Assembly: GCA_017643025.1 (NCBI GenBank)
Contig: JAEPOG010000004.1
Location: 578,702-642,701, forward strand
Reading direction: 5' to 3'
DNA: 64,000 nucleotides
Source: Rhizobiaceae bacterium
GTDB lineage: Bacteria > Pseudomonadota > Alphaproteobacteria > Rhizobiales > Rhizobiaceae
The notes beneath the pieces were generated by a model that saw nothing but the letters and a program-made list of their open reading frames with translations, searched no databases and had not been told where the DNA came from. The position numbers and the translations under genes were made by a program. Numbering within the stretch: the first letter of the stretch is position 1; each line of letters begins with the position of its first letter. Below are positions 58,821-64,000 of the stretch, one piece after another.

Positions 58821-59431
58821 ACCGTGGCCTCGATATAGGGCCGCATCACGTTCTGCACACGGTCGACGGCGGCGAAATGCCAAATGTCATCGACCGTGGC
58901 GCGGCGGCTTCGGAGACAGTCTCTGAGTGCCTCAATGGCGACATCGAGACCGACTTGGCTGCGGTATTTGAAGCAGTCGGCGACCGTCTTGGCGGGAATG
59001 GTGATAGGTACTTCCACCTGCTCGATTGTGTGCCGGTCCACGCCGGCGGTCAGGGCGTCGCCGGTGGCGCGGATGATGCGCAGGGACACCGGCGGGTTTT
59101 TCGGCGCCCACTTCTTGTGACCGATCAGCATCCACACCTGATGTGGCAGTTGCGTCGTGAGTTCGTGGAATCTGAGCGCGGAGAGCAGGCAGATAACACC
59201 GTGGGGCACGGCCCGAGCGGCTTCGGCAAGGCTGTGGGACTCGGACCATTCCGCATCGGCAAGCTGATAGAGGCCGCGCCCCATACGCACCAGAAGCCCC
59301 TCGTCCTGCAGCCTCCGCAGGTAGGCGCGCGGAATACCCGCCGCATCGAAATCGCGCGCGCGCGCGATACCGCGCTCCCTGGCGACGTTGATCGCACGAT
59401 CCTTCAGCGTTCCTTGAGCCGTTCCTGCCAT
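58817..59431 (-). CDS. AbiEi-type antitoxin
   Basis: A 204-residue antitoxin, partner of the AbiEii toxin. The N-terminal winged helix (residues 10-60: ARARDFDAAGIPRAYLRRLQ, GLLVRMGRGLYQLAD) and the C-terminal domain (HGVICLLSALRFHELTTQLP, then LDVAIEALRDCLRSRRAT) are typical of AbiEi. ATG at 59431 lies 11 bases from a 26-base inverted repeat, the expected autoregulatory site. In family members AbiEi both neutralises toxin activity and represses the promoter. Confidence 0.9.
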   Translation of the reverse strand: MAGTAQGTLKDRAINVARERGIARARDFDAAGIPRAYLRRLQDEGLLVRMGRGLYQLADAEWSESHSLAEAARAVPHGVICLLSALRFHELTTQLPHQVWMLIGHKKWAPKNPPVSLRIIRATGDALTAGVDRHTIEQVEVPITIPAKTVADCFKYRSQVGLDVAIEALRDCLRSRRATVDDIWHFAAVDRVQNVMRPYIEATV

Positions 59432-59441
59432 GTTCCGTATA

Positions 59442-59467
59442 CTCGGCAATAATACATAAATGCCGAG
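59442..59467. promoter_or_regulatory. inverted repeat at the abiE promoter
   Basis: CTCGGCA-N12-TGCCGAG, perfect 7-bp arms, lies 10 bases upstream of the antitoxin ATG. The spacer reads TTTATGTATTAT on the minus strand, holding TATTAT as a probable -10. AbiEi proteins bind inverted repeats in their own promoter, so this is the likely operator. Confidence 0.7.
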
Positions 59468-59540
59468 ACTTTGTATCACACACCCTGATCCCCTGCAACC
59501 GGAACTAAACAGCTCGACCACGAGTGTGACGCTCATACCG

Positions 59541-59858
59541 CTACTGTTCCCGCCGCCTGTTCCAGACGAGTTGCGCCCGATCCCCCTCCTCGGAGGGGAA
59601 CAAGGCGGCGGTAAAGGGCTCGGGAAGGCTCGGGTCGTCGAGACGGACGCGGAGATAGTATTTCGGGTTATCGCCCGTCGTCCGGGCATCCCAGGCATCA
59701 CCGATGCGGGCGTTACCGACGAGGACGCGGAATGCCGGGGCGTTGTCGTGGGTACGGTCGTCATTGGGGACGAGCCGAACCTTGGCGTCGATGGTGAGCG
59801 TGCGGATGGAGCCGGTCCAGCCACCGTCATTGGACAAAGTGAAGGCGCCGATTTGCAT
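59541..59858 (-). CDS. DUF736 domain protein
   Basis: A 105-residue DUF736 protein. The family pattern is complete: MQIGAFTLSNDGGWTGSIRTL, APAFRVLVGNARIGDAW and YYLRVRLDDPSLPEPFTAALF. DUF736 genes are common on rhizobial conjugative elements and plasmids, and no function is proven. It lies three bases after DUF2274 on the same strand, at the end of the trb operon, and 109 bases from the AbiEi start, which includes the operator. Confidence 0.9.
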   Translation of the reverse strand: MQIGAFTLSNDGGWTGSIRTLTIDAKVRLVPNDDRTHDNAPAFRVLVGNARIGDAWDARTTGDNPKYYLRVRLDDPSLPEPFTAALFPSEEGDRAQLVWNRRREQ

Positions 59859-59861
59859 GGG

Positions 59862-60185
59862 TCACTCCTGGAATTGCGATGGGGATGACACAGCGGGCGA
59901 CGCCCCTTCGCTATCTCCCGCGCGGGGTGAGCGGGCGCGCCGCGCCGGTTTGTCGATGTTCGTCTCCGGCAACCCCTCCTTGCGCGCCTTGGCGAAGGCG
60001 CGGTCGCTGTCGAGGAAGGCCTCCAGCATGAAGGGAATGAGCTCGGCGACGGACTCGGCCTCGCCATAGGTGGCCCGGTAGAGGGCGGCATAGTCCCGGA
60101 GCGCCTGGTTCAGGTCGGCGCCGACTGTGATGGTGATCTTCGCCGGCGTGCGGTCGGGCAGTTTTCCGAGTTTCAGATTGGCCAT
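59862..60185 (-). CDS. DUF2274 domain protein
   Basis: A 107-residue DUF2274 protein. The core is LKLGKLPDRTPAKITITVGADLNQALRDYAALYRATYGE and the following helix ELIPFMLEAFL; the last 35 residues are low-complexity and charged. DUF2274 genes regularly follow trbI in conjugative elements, as here, 11 bases downstream. The shape (short beta strand followed by two helices) suggests a ribbon-helix-helix DNA-binding fold, which is an inference. Confidence 0.9.
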   Translation of the reverse strand: MANLKLGKLPDRTPAKITITVGADLNQALRDYAALYRATYGEAESVAELIPFMLEAFLDSDRAFAKARKEGLPETNIDKPARRARSPRAGDSEGASPAVSSPSQFQE

Positions 60186-60196
60186 GATCGATCCTT

Positions 60197-61414
60197 TCAG
60201 CCCTGGTAGCGGCGCAATACGAGATCCCTGTGGACGATGATCCTGAGCGGCCAGCCGGGACGGACGGTGATGGTCGGCTGGATGTTCAGGTTCTTCTCGG
60301 TGATGCGCTGGCCGGCCCGATTGACGTTCTCTTGGGTGGACTCGCGGATCGCCCGGACCAGATCGCTCTCGTCGCTACCCAGGCTCAGCTCCGTGCCGAC
60401 GCCGAGCAGCGTGGCGAGCGCGATGCCCTTGATGAGCCGCCATGTGTGGTAGTCGACCTCATCCTCGAGCCCGGCATAGCCGGCGGTGTCTGTTGCGGGC
60501 AGATTGTCGATCTCGATGGAGGAGCCGTCGGGCAGGATGACGCGCTGCCAGACAACCAGCGCACGGGACTGGCCGAAGGCGATCACGCTGTCATAGGTGC
60601 CGATCAGGCGCGAGCCCTGCGGGATCAGCAGCGTGCGGCCGGTCACCGTATCGTAGACGTTCTCCGTAACCTGGGCGACGACGAGGCCCGGCAGGTCGGA
60701 ATTGATGCCGGTGATCAGGCTCGCGGCGATCACGCTGCCGGCCATCACCTGATAGGGCGAGACCGGCGTCTGCAGAGCATGGGGATTGTAGATGCCACCG
60801 CTGTCGCGCTGGCTCAGAAAATCCAGTTTGCGCTGCTGGTTGTTCTGGTCGCGCTCCGGGTCGAGCGAGAGCCGATCCTCGGGCGAAGCCACTGTGGCGA
60901 GTTGCGTTCGCCCTTCCTGCCTTTGCTCAATCGCTTCCACGGCACCTTGGCGATTCTCGATCCGAAAGAAGACGCCGGCCTCCTTCGCCTGAATGGCCTG
61001 CTGTGCGCGCCGCTGCTCCTCGGCTGACAATTCCGTCGCTCCCGGGGCGATGCCGAGCTGCCGCTGGCGTTCGAGGATCGGCCGGCCGAGATCACCGGGA
61101 AGCGGTGGACCCAATTCAGGTGTCTGGGGACGGACCTGCGAATAATCACCGGGTAGCGCGGCAAGGCCGTCCGGGGTCGGTTTGCGTTCGGTTTTGTAGA
61201 GCTCCTCGGCCTGGTCCTGAATGCGAAGGGCCGGGCCTTGCAGCGCCATCATGGTCACGCCGAGGATGGCGCCGGAGCCGAGCGCGGCCACGCCGATGAC
61301 AAGACCGCGCCTGAAGCGGACGACGCGGCGGGGTGCGGCGCGCAGGTCCAGCTTGCCGGGATCGCGCTTGGGTGAACCGGCGGGATGCGGCGTGGGTGCG
61401 GCGGTATCCGTCAT
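60197..61414 (-). CDS. trbI: conjugal transfer protein TrbI (VirB10-like)
   Basis: A 405-residue protein of the VirB10/TrbI family. One transmembrane helix at about 37-58 (LVIGVAALGSGAILGVTMMAL), a proline-rich periplasmic stretch and a C-terminal beta barrel domain (VMAGSVIAASLITGINSDLPG, RTLLIPQGSRLIGTYDS, LPDGSSIEIDNLPATDTAGYAG, with the last segment VRPGWPLRIIVHRDLVLR). It links the inner-membrane ATPases to the outer-membrane core of the mating-pair apparatus. ATG at 61414 is the true start; a reading further upstream is in the antisense of trbG. Confidence 0.93.
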   Translation of the reverse strand: MTDTAAPTPHPAGSPKRDPGKLDLRAAPRRVVRFRRGLVIGVAALGSGAILGVTMMALQGPALRIQDQAEELYKTERKPTPDGLAALPGDYSQVRPQTPELGPPLPGDLGRPILERQRQLGIAPGATELSAEEQRRAQQAIQAKEAGVFFRIENRQGAVEAIEQRQEGRTQLATVASPEDRLSLDPERDQNNQQRKLDFLSQRDSGGIYNPHALQTPVSPYQVMAGSVIAASLITGINSDLPGLVVAQVTENVYDTVTGRTLLIPQGSRLIGTYDSVIAFGQSRALVVWQRVILPDGSSIEIDNLPATDTAGYAGLEDEVDYHTWRLIKGIALATLLGVGTELSLGSDESDLVRAIRESTQENVNRAGQRITEKNLNIQPTITVRPGWPLRIIVHRDLVLRRYQG

Positions 61415-61424
61415 AGTCTCCCCC

Positions 61425-62447
61425 CTACCGGTCCATGCTCGGAAACAGCGCGGTGCGCCGCGGCGTCCCATCGGTCCGGGAAATCCGCACCACTTGGCTA
61501 GCGGACTTGGCGCCAAGGCGCAGCTCGGCGGCCGCGAAGAGGCGGTCGACGATGTAGTAGTTGCCGCGCATGCGGTAGTTGACGAGCTCGCTGCCGCCGT
61601 CGGCGCCGACGACGAAGAGCGGCGGCGCCTCGCCCTGGTCGATGCGTCGGGGGAACTCAATATAGACCTTGTGGCCGTCGTCGAAGGCGCGCAGCGGTTT
61701 CCAGGGCGGACTGTCGCCGGTGATGGCATAGCGGAAGCGGATATTCTCCAACGCGACGTTCGAGGCGACCGGCAACGCCGCCTCGGCCGCTGTGTTCTGC
61801 CGGCGCAGGGTGAGAATCTCATCGGACGGATAGGTCCAGGAGATCGCCGCCATGGCGGTCCTCTCGGTGCTCTCCAGTTGCAGGTGATAGGCGCGGCGGT
61901 CGGTGGTGACGACGAGATTGGTCTTGAGACCCGGTGCGAAGGGCTTGACCAGCACATGGGTACGTTCCGAATTGCCTGTGCCGCTCAGCGTATCGCCGAT
62001 GACCCAGCGCACGGTATCGCCGGCGGAAACGGAGGTGAGTTTCTCGCCGGGTTGGAGGATGACGTCGCTCACCCGTTCCGGCGCGGCATAGAGGCGGTAG
62101 AGCGCTCCTTCCGTATAAGGATAGACCTGGATGGCGTTGATATAGCCATGTTTGGTCGGCTCTTGGGTCGCCACCTTGTTGGCGTCTTTGACACGCTCGG
62201 TGGGTGGCCGTTTGTCCTCGGTCGCTTCGCCGGGCTCTGGCAGAAGCTGGCCGGGCAGCGCCAGCACCTTAGGCACCTCGACGATCTCCACAGGCTTGGC
62301 CGGTTTCTTGTCGATGACGGCCGGCTTGAAGTCTTCGGCATCGTAGCTGATCGCCGGCGGCAAAGGCTTGGTGGCGCAGGCCGTCAGGGCCAATGCCGAG
62401 ATGGATGCGATCAAAACGGGCCGGATCGGCGGCAGTCTACTCTTCAT
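61425..62447 (-). CDS. trbG: conjugal transfer protein TrbG (VirB9-like)
   Basis: A 340-residue lipoprotein of the VirB9/TrbG/CagX family. The signal peptide ends in LTAC with the modified Cys24. The conserved periplasmic core includes VYPYTEGALYRLYAAPERVSDVILQ, GDTVRWVIGD and TNLVVTTDRRAYHLQLES. The C-terminal beta segment LENIRFRYAITGDSPPWKPLRAFDDGHKVYIEFP forms the outer-membrane ring with VirB7 and VirB10. It overlaps trbF by 11 bases and precedes trbI by 10. Confidence 0.93.
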   Translation of the reverse strand: MKSRLPPIRPVLIASISALALTACATKPLPPAISYDAEDFKPAVIDKKPAKPVEIVEVPKVLALPGQLLPEPGEATEDKRPPTERVKDANKVATQEPTKHGYINAIQVYPYTEGALYRLYAAPERVSDVILQPGEKLTSVSAGDTVRWVIGDTLSGTGNSERTHVLVKPFAPGLKTNLVVTTDRRAYHLQLESTERTAMAAISWTYPSDEILTLRRQNTAAEAALPVASNVALENIRFRYAITGDSPPWKPLRAFDDGHKVYIEFPRRIDQGEAPPLFVVGADGGSELVNYRMRGNYYIVDRLFAAAELRLGAKSASQVVRISRTDGTPRRTALFPSMDR

Positions 62448-63198
62448 TTGTGGACTCCTGGGGCAAATGGGGAACGGATCCAGGCGCCGGTTGCGGCGCG
62501 CGGCTCGGCGTGGCAGCGTCGAGTTCGCGCGACCAGTCGATGGCGTTGACGAAGACGCCGAGGGGGTTCTTGCGGAGCTGCTCTGCGGTGCGCGGGGTCT
62601 GGATCACGACGGTCAGGATCGCGGTCCAGCGTTCGGTTCGGGCCAGGCTGCCGCGCTCGAAGACCTGCTCGGTCCACTTGACCTGGAAGGAGGCGTCGGA
62701 GGCCCGCACAACGCTCGTCACCTGGATCGAGACGCTGCGGGTGCCGATCGCGCTGAAGGGATCATTCTTCTTGGCGTGATCGTTCAGGAACAGCGCGGCG
62801 CGGTCGGTGGCGAAATCGTATGCGGAAAGCCAGTTCTGGCGCACCAGCACCGGATCGGTGGAAACCGAACGGACGTTGGTGATGAAGCGGGCGAGGTGCC
62901 AGGCGATCTGGGCGTCGGCCGGCTGGTAGTTCTGGATCGCCGGCGCGACGGCGCGCGCCTCGCCGAACTTGTCGACCTCGACCACATAGGGCGCGACGCG
63001 GCTTTGCAGCGACTGCCAGAGCAAACCGCCGGAAAGACCGACGGAAAGCGCCAGGCAGCCGAAGGCCATGAGCCGCCAGTTTCTCGCCTGGATACGGGAC
63101 GCGCCGATGCGCTCGTCCCAGAGCTGGGCGGCCTTCTGATAGGGAGTGACGGGCTCTGGCGTCGTGCCGTATCGCTGAATCGGTCGTCGGAAGAACAT
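62437..63198 (-). CDS. trbF: conjugal transfer protein TrbF (VirB8-like)
   Basis: A 253-residue inner-membrane protein of the VirB8/TrbF family. The N-terminal cytoplasmic part, then one transmembrane helix (about 43-62), and a periplasmic NTF2-like domain (PYVVEVDKFGEARAVAPAIQNYQPADAQIAWHLARFITNVRS, then SVSIQVTSVVRASDASFQVKW) are as expected. It nucleates assembly of the mating-pair apparatus. The stop overlaps trbG by 11 bases; trbL ends 3 bases before the ATG. Confidence 0.92.
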   Translation of the reverse strand: MFFRRPIQRYGTTPEPVTPYQKAAQLWDERIGASRIQARNWRLMAFGCLALSVGLSGGLLWQSLQSRVAPYVVEVDKFGEARAVAPAIQNYQPADAQIAWHLARFITNVRSVSTDPVLVRQNWLSAYDFATDRAALFLNDHAKKNDPFSAIGTRSVSIQVTSVVRASDASFQVKWTEQVFERGSLARTERWTAILTVVIQTPRTAEQLRKNPLGVFVNAIDWSRELDAATPSRAPQPAPGSVPHLPQESTNEE

Positions 63199-63201
63199 GG
63201 G

Positions 63202-64000
63202 TCAGTCGTCCTTGTCATTGAGGGAGGGATTGGCGCCGTTGCCGGGTCGGTCGCCGTCCTTGATGGCTTGGGTGGCGGTGTGCCGATGGGCGCGCGCCGT
63301 CTGCTCGGAGCGCAGGCGATTTGCCCAATCAGGCGCGGCGTTGGCGGGGGCGCTCGCCGATGCGGCGGCTGCTTCCGACATGGAGGCGGTCGGCGTGCCG
63401 CCGGTGGCAGTCCAGGCGCCACGGCGTCCGGCATCGGCGCTTTGCTTCAGAGAGGAGGTGGCGCGACCCGCGACTTGGCGCGCGGCGTTTGTGGCGGCTC
63501 CGCCGGCAGCGCGCGCCATGCCACCGACACCGGCCGCGACGCCTGACATGCCGGATGCACCCGAGGTCGCCTGCCCCAGTTGGTAGGCGGAGGATGCGGC
63601 AGCCCCCATCGCCGTGCCCGCACGGATGGCGGAAAGACCGCTGCCAGCGGCGTTGCGCGCGCCGGCAAGCGCCGCGCCACCGGCGAGCATGGTCGCGCCC
63701 ACCGCAGCGCCCGTCGCACCGAGAGCGGCACCGGCGCCGAGCTGTGGCGCGCCGGAAACAAGGCCAGAAGCGATGCCGGGGCCGAAGATGCCGAGACCGA
63801 GCAGCGCAAGGGCGCCCAGCACCTGCGACATGGCGGCGGCAAGATCTGGTTCCTGACCTTGAAGGCCGTTGGTGAAGGAAGCGAACAGCGTCGAGCCGAT
63901 GCCGACGATGACGGCGAGCACCATCACCTTGATGCCGGAGGAAATCACGTTGCCGAGAACCCGTTCGGCGAGGAACGACGTCTTGTTCCAGAGCGCGAAG
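63202..64000 (-). CDS. trbL: conjugal transfer protein TrbL (VirB6-like), 5' end outside window
   Basis: The visible 266 residues are the C-terminal part of TrbL. They begin inside FALWNKTSFLAERVLGNVISSGIKVMVLAV, so the frame is open to the window edge and the gene starts beyond it; the GTG at 63948 is an internal valine. Hydrophobic helices (VMVLAVIVGIGSTLFASF and MSQVLGALALLGLGIFGPGIASGLV) are followed by a long Ala- and Gly-rich segment with many small repeats, then a soluble tail. TrbL is the polytopic inner-membrane channel component of the apparatus. Confidence 0.9.
   Translation of the reverse strand, partial: FALWNKTSFLAERVLGNVISSGIKVMVLAVIVGIGSTLFASFTNGLQGQEPDLAAAMSQVLGALALLGLGIFGPGIASGLVSGAPQLGAGAALGATGAAVGATMLAGGAALAGARNAAGSGLSAIRAGTAMGAAASSAYQLGQATSGASGMSGVAAGVGGMARAAGGAATNAARQVAGRATSSLKQSADAGRRGAWTATGGTPTASMSEAAAASASAPANAAPDWANRLRSEQTARAHRHTATQAIKDGDRPGNGANPSLNDKDD

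Larger units (their letters stand above)
55740..64000. mobile_element. end of an integrative and conjugative element (continues beyond the window)
   Basis: From about 55.8 kb to the right edge every gene is on the minus strand and typical of alphaproteobacterial conjugative elements: large serine recombinase, cargo, AbiE toxin-antitoxin, DUF736, DUF2274 and trbI-trbG-trbF-trbL, in the order trbL, trbF, trbG, trbI, DUF2274 read along the operon. The recombinase is at the boundary with chromosomal altronate dehydratase, which fits an integrase next to its attachment site. The exact junction cannot be fixed, because the other end is not visible. Confidence 0.8.

Noticed and set aside
59432..60091. 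Upstream extension of the AbiEi antitoxin frame
   Set aside because: It overlaps DUF736 and DUF2274 on the same strand in another frame and has no antitoxin features.
61415..61957. Upstream extension of trbI
   Set aside because: It runs antisense-frame through trbG, and the homologous N-terminus begins at 61414.
63202..63948. GTG at 63948 as start of trbL
   Set aside because: The frame stays open to the window edge and the residues before it are typical TrbL sequence.

Overview
The window is GC-rich, densely packed chromosomal DNA of an alphaproteobacterium. Gene content and protein style (Tat-exported TRAP binding protein, CobW next to a WD40 protein, PuuD/PuuE purine cluster, DUF2274/DUF736 conjugation genes) point to the Hyphomicrobiales, probably a Phyllobacteriaceae relative such as Mesorhizobium. 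That placement is an inference from protein appearance, not from a marker gene.

Layout. 1-6699: a MoxR / DUF58 / BatA-DUF4159 / large membrane protein operon, typical of MoxR ATPase-von Willebrand factor A systems. 6696-10181: the end of the beta-ketoadipate pathway (pcaI, pcaJ, pcaF) divergent from an IclR (PcaR-type) regulator, with a perfect 15-bp palindrome between them. 10185-16983: housekeeping genes (DUF1232, PhhB, low-molecular-weight phosphatase, ThpR, a tesA-ybbA-ybbP-like set, a Bax inhibitor-1 protein). 17059-22176: a TRAP transporter operon (dctP-dctQ-dctM plus a small membrane gene that appears to start at ATA). 22460-31699: a glutamine amidotransferase, 2-hydroxyacid dehydrogenase, LacI and MarR regulators, DMT exporter, creatininase, CobW GTPase and WD40 protein, with two AT-richer orphan genes (a lipoprotein and a secreted HExxH protein).

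31838-46597: a glycerate kinase followed by an almost complete purine-to-ureidoglycolate pathway: guanine deaminase, urate oxidase PuuD, LysR regulator, xanthine dehydrogenase XdhA/B with XdhC, UraH, a PuuE-UraD fusion, ureidoglycine aminohydrolase, ureidoglycolate lyase, and a zinc deaminase of unknown substrate. A diguanylate cyclase sits inside this cluster. 46594-49895: gluconokinase, xylose isomerase and xylulokinase. 50056-55739: a TPR protein, a PPi-type phosphofructokinase, tRNA-Gln(TTG), a TMEM43-family membrane protein and altronate dehydratase.

55740-64000: one end of an integrative and conjugative element. It carries a large serine recombinase, a small cargo protein, an AbiEi/AbiEii toxin-antitoxin pair with a clear promoter inverted repeat, DUF736, DUF2274 and trbI-trbG-trbF-trbL. 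The element continues beyond the right edge. It has inserted just upstream of the altronate dehydratase gene and has probably replaced its promoter region.
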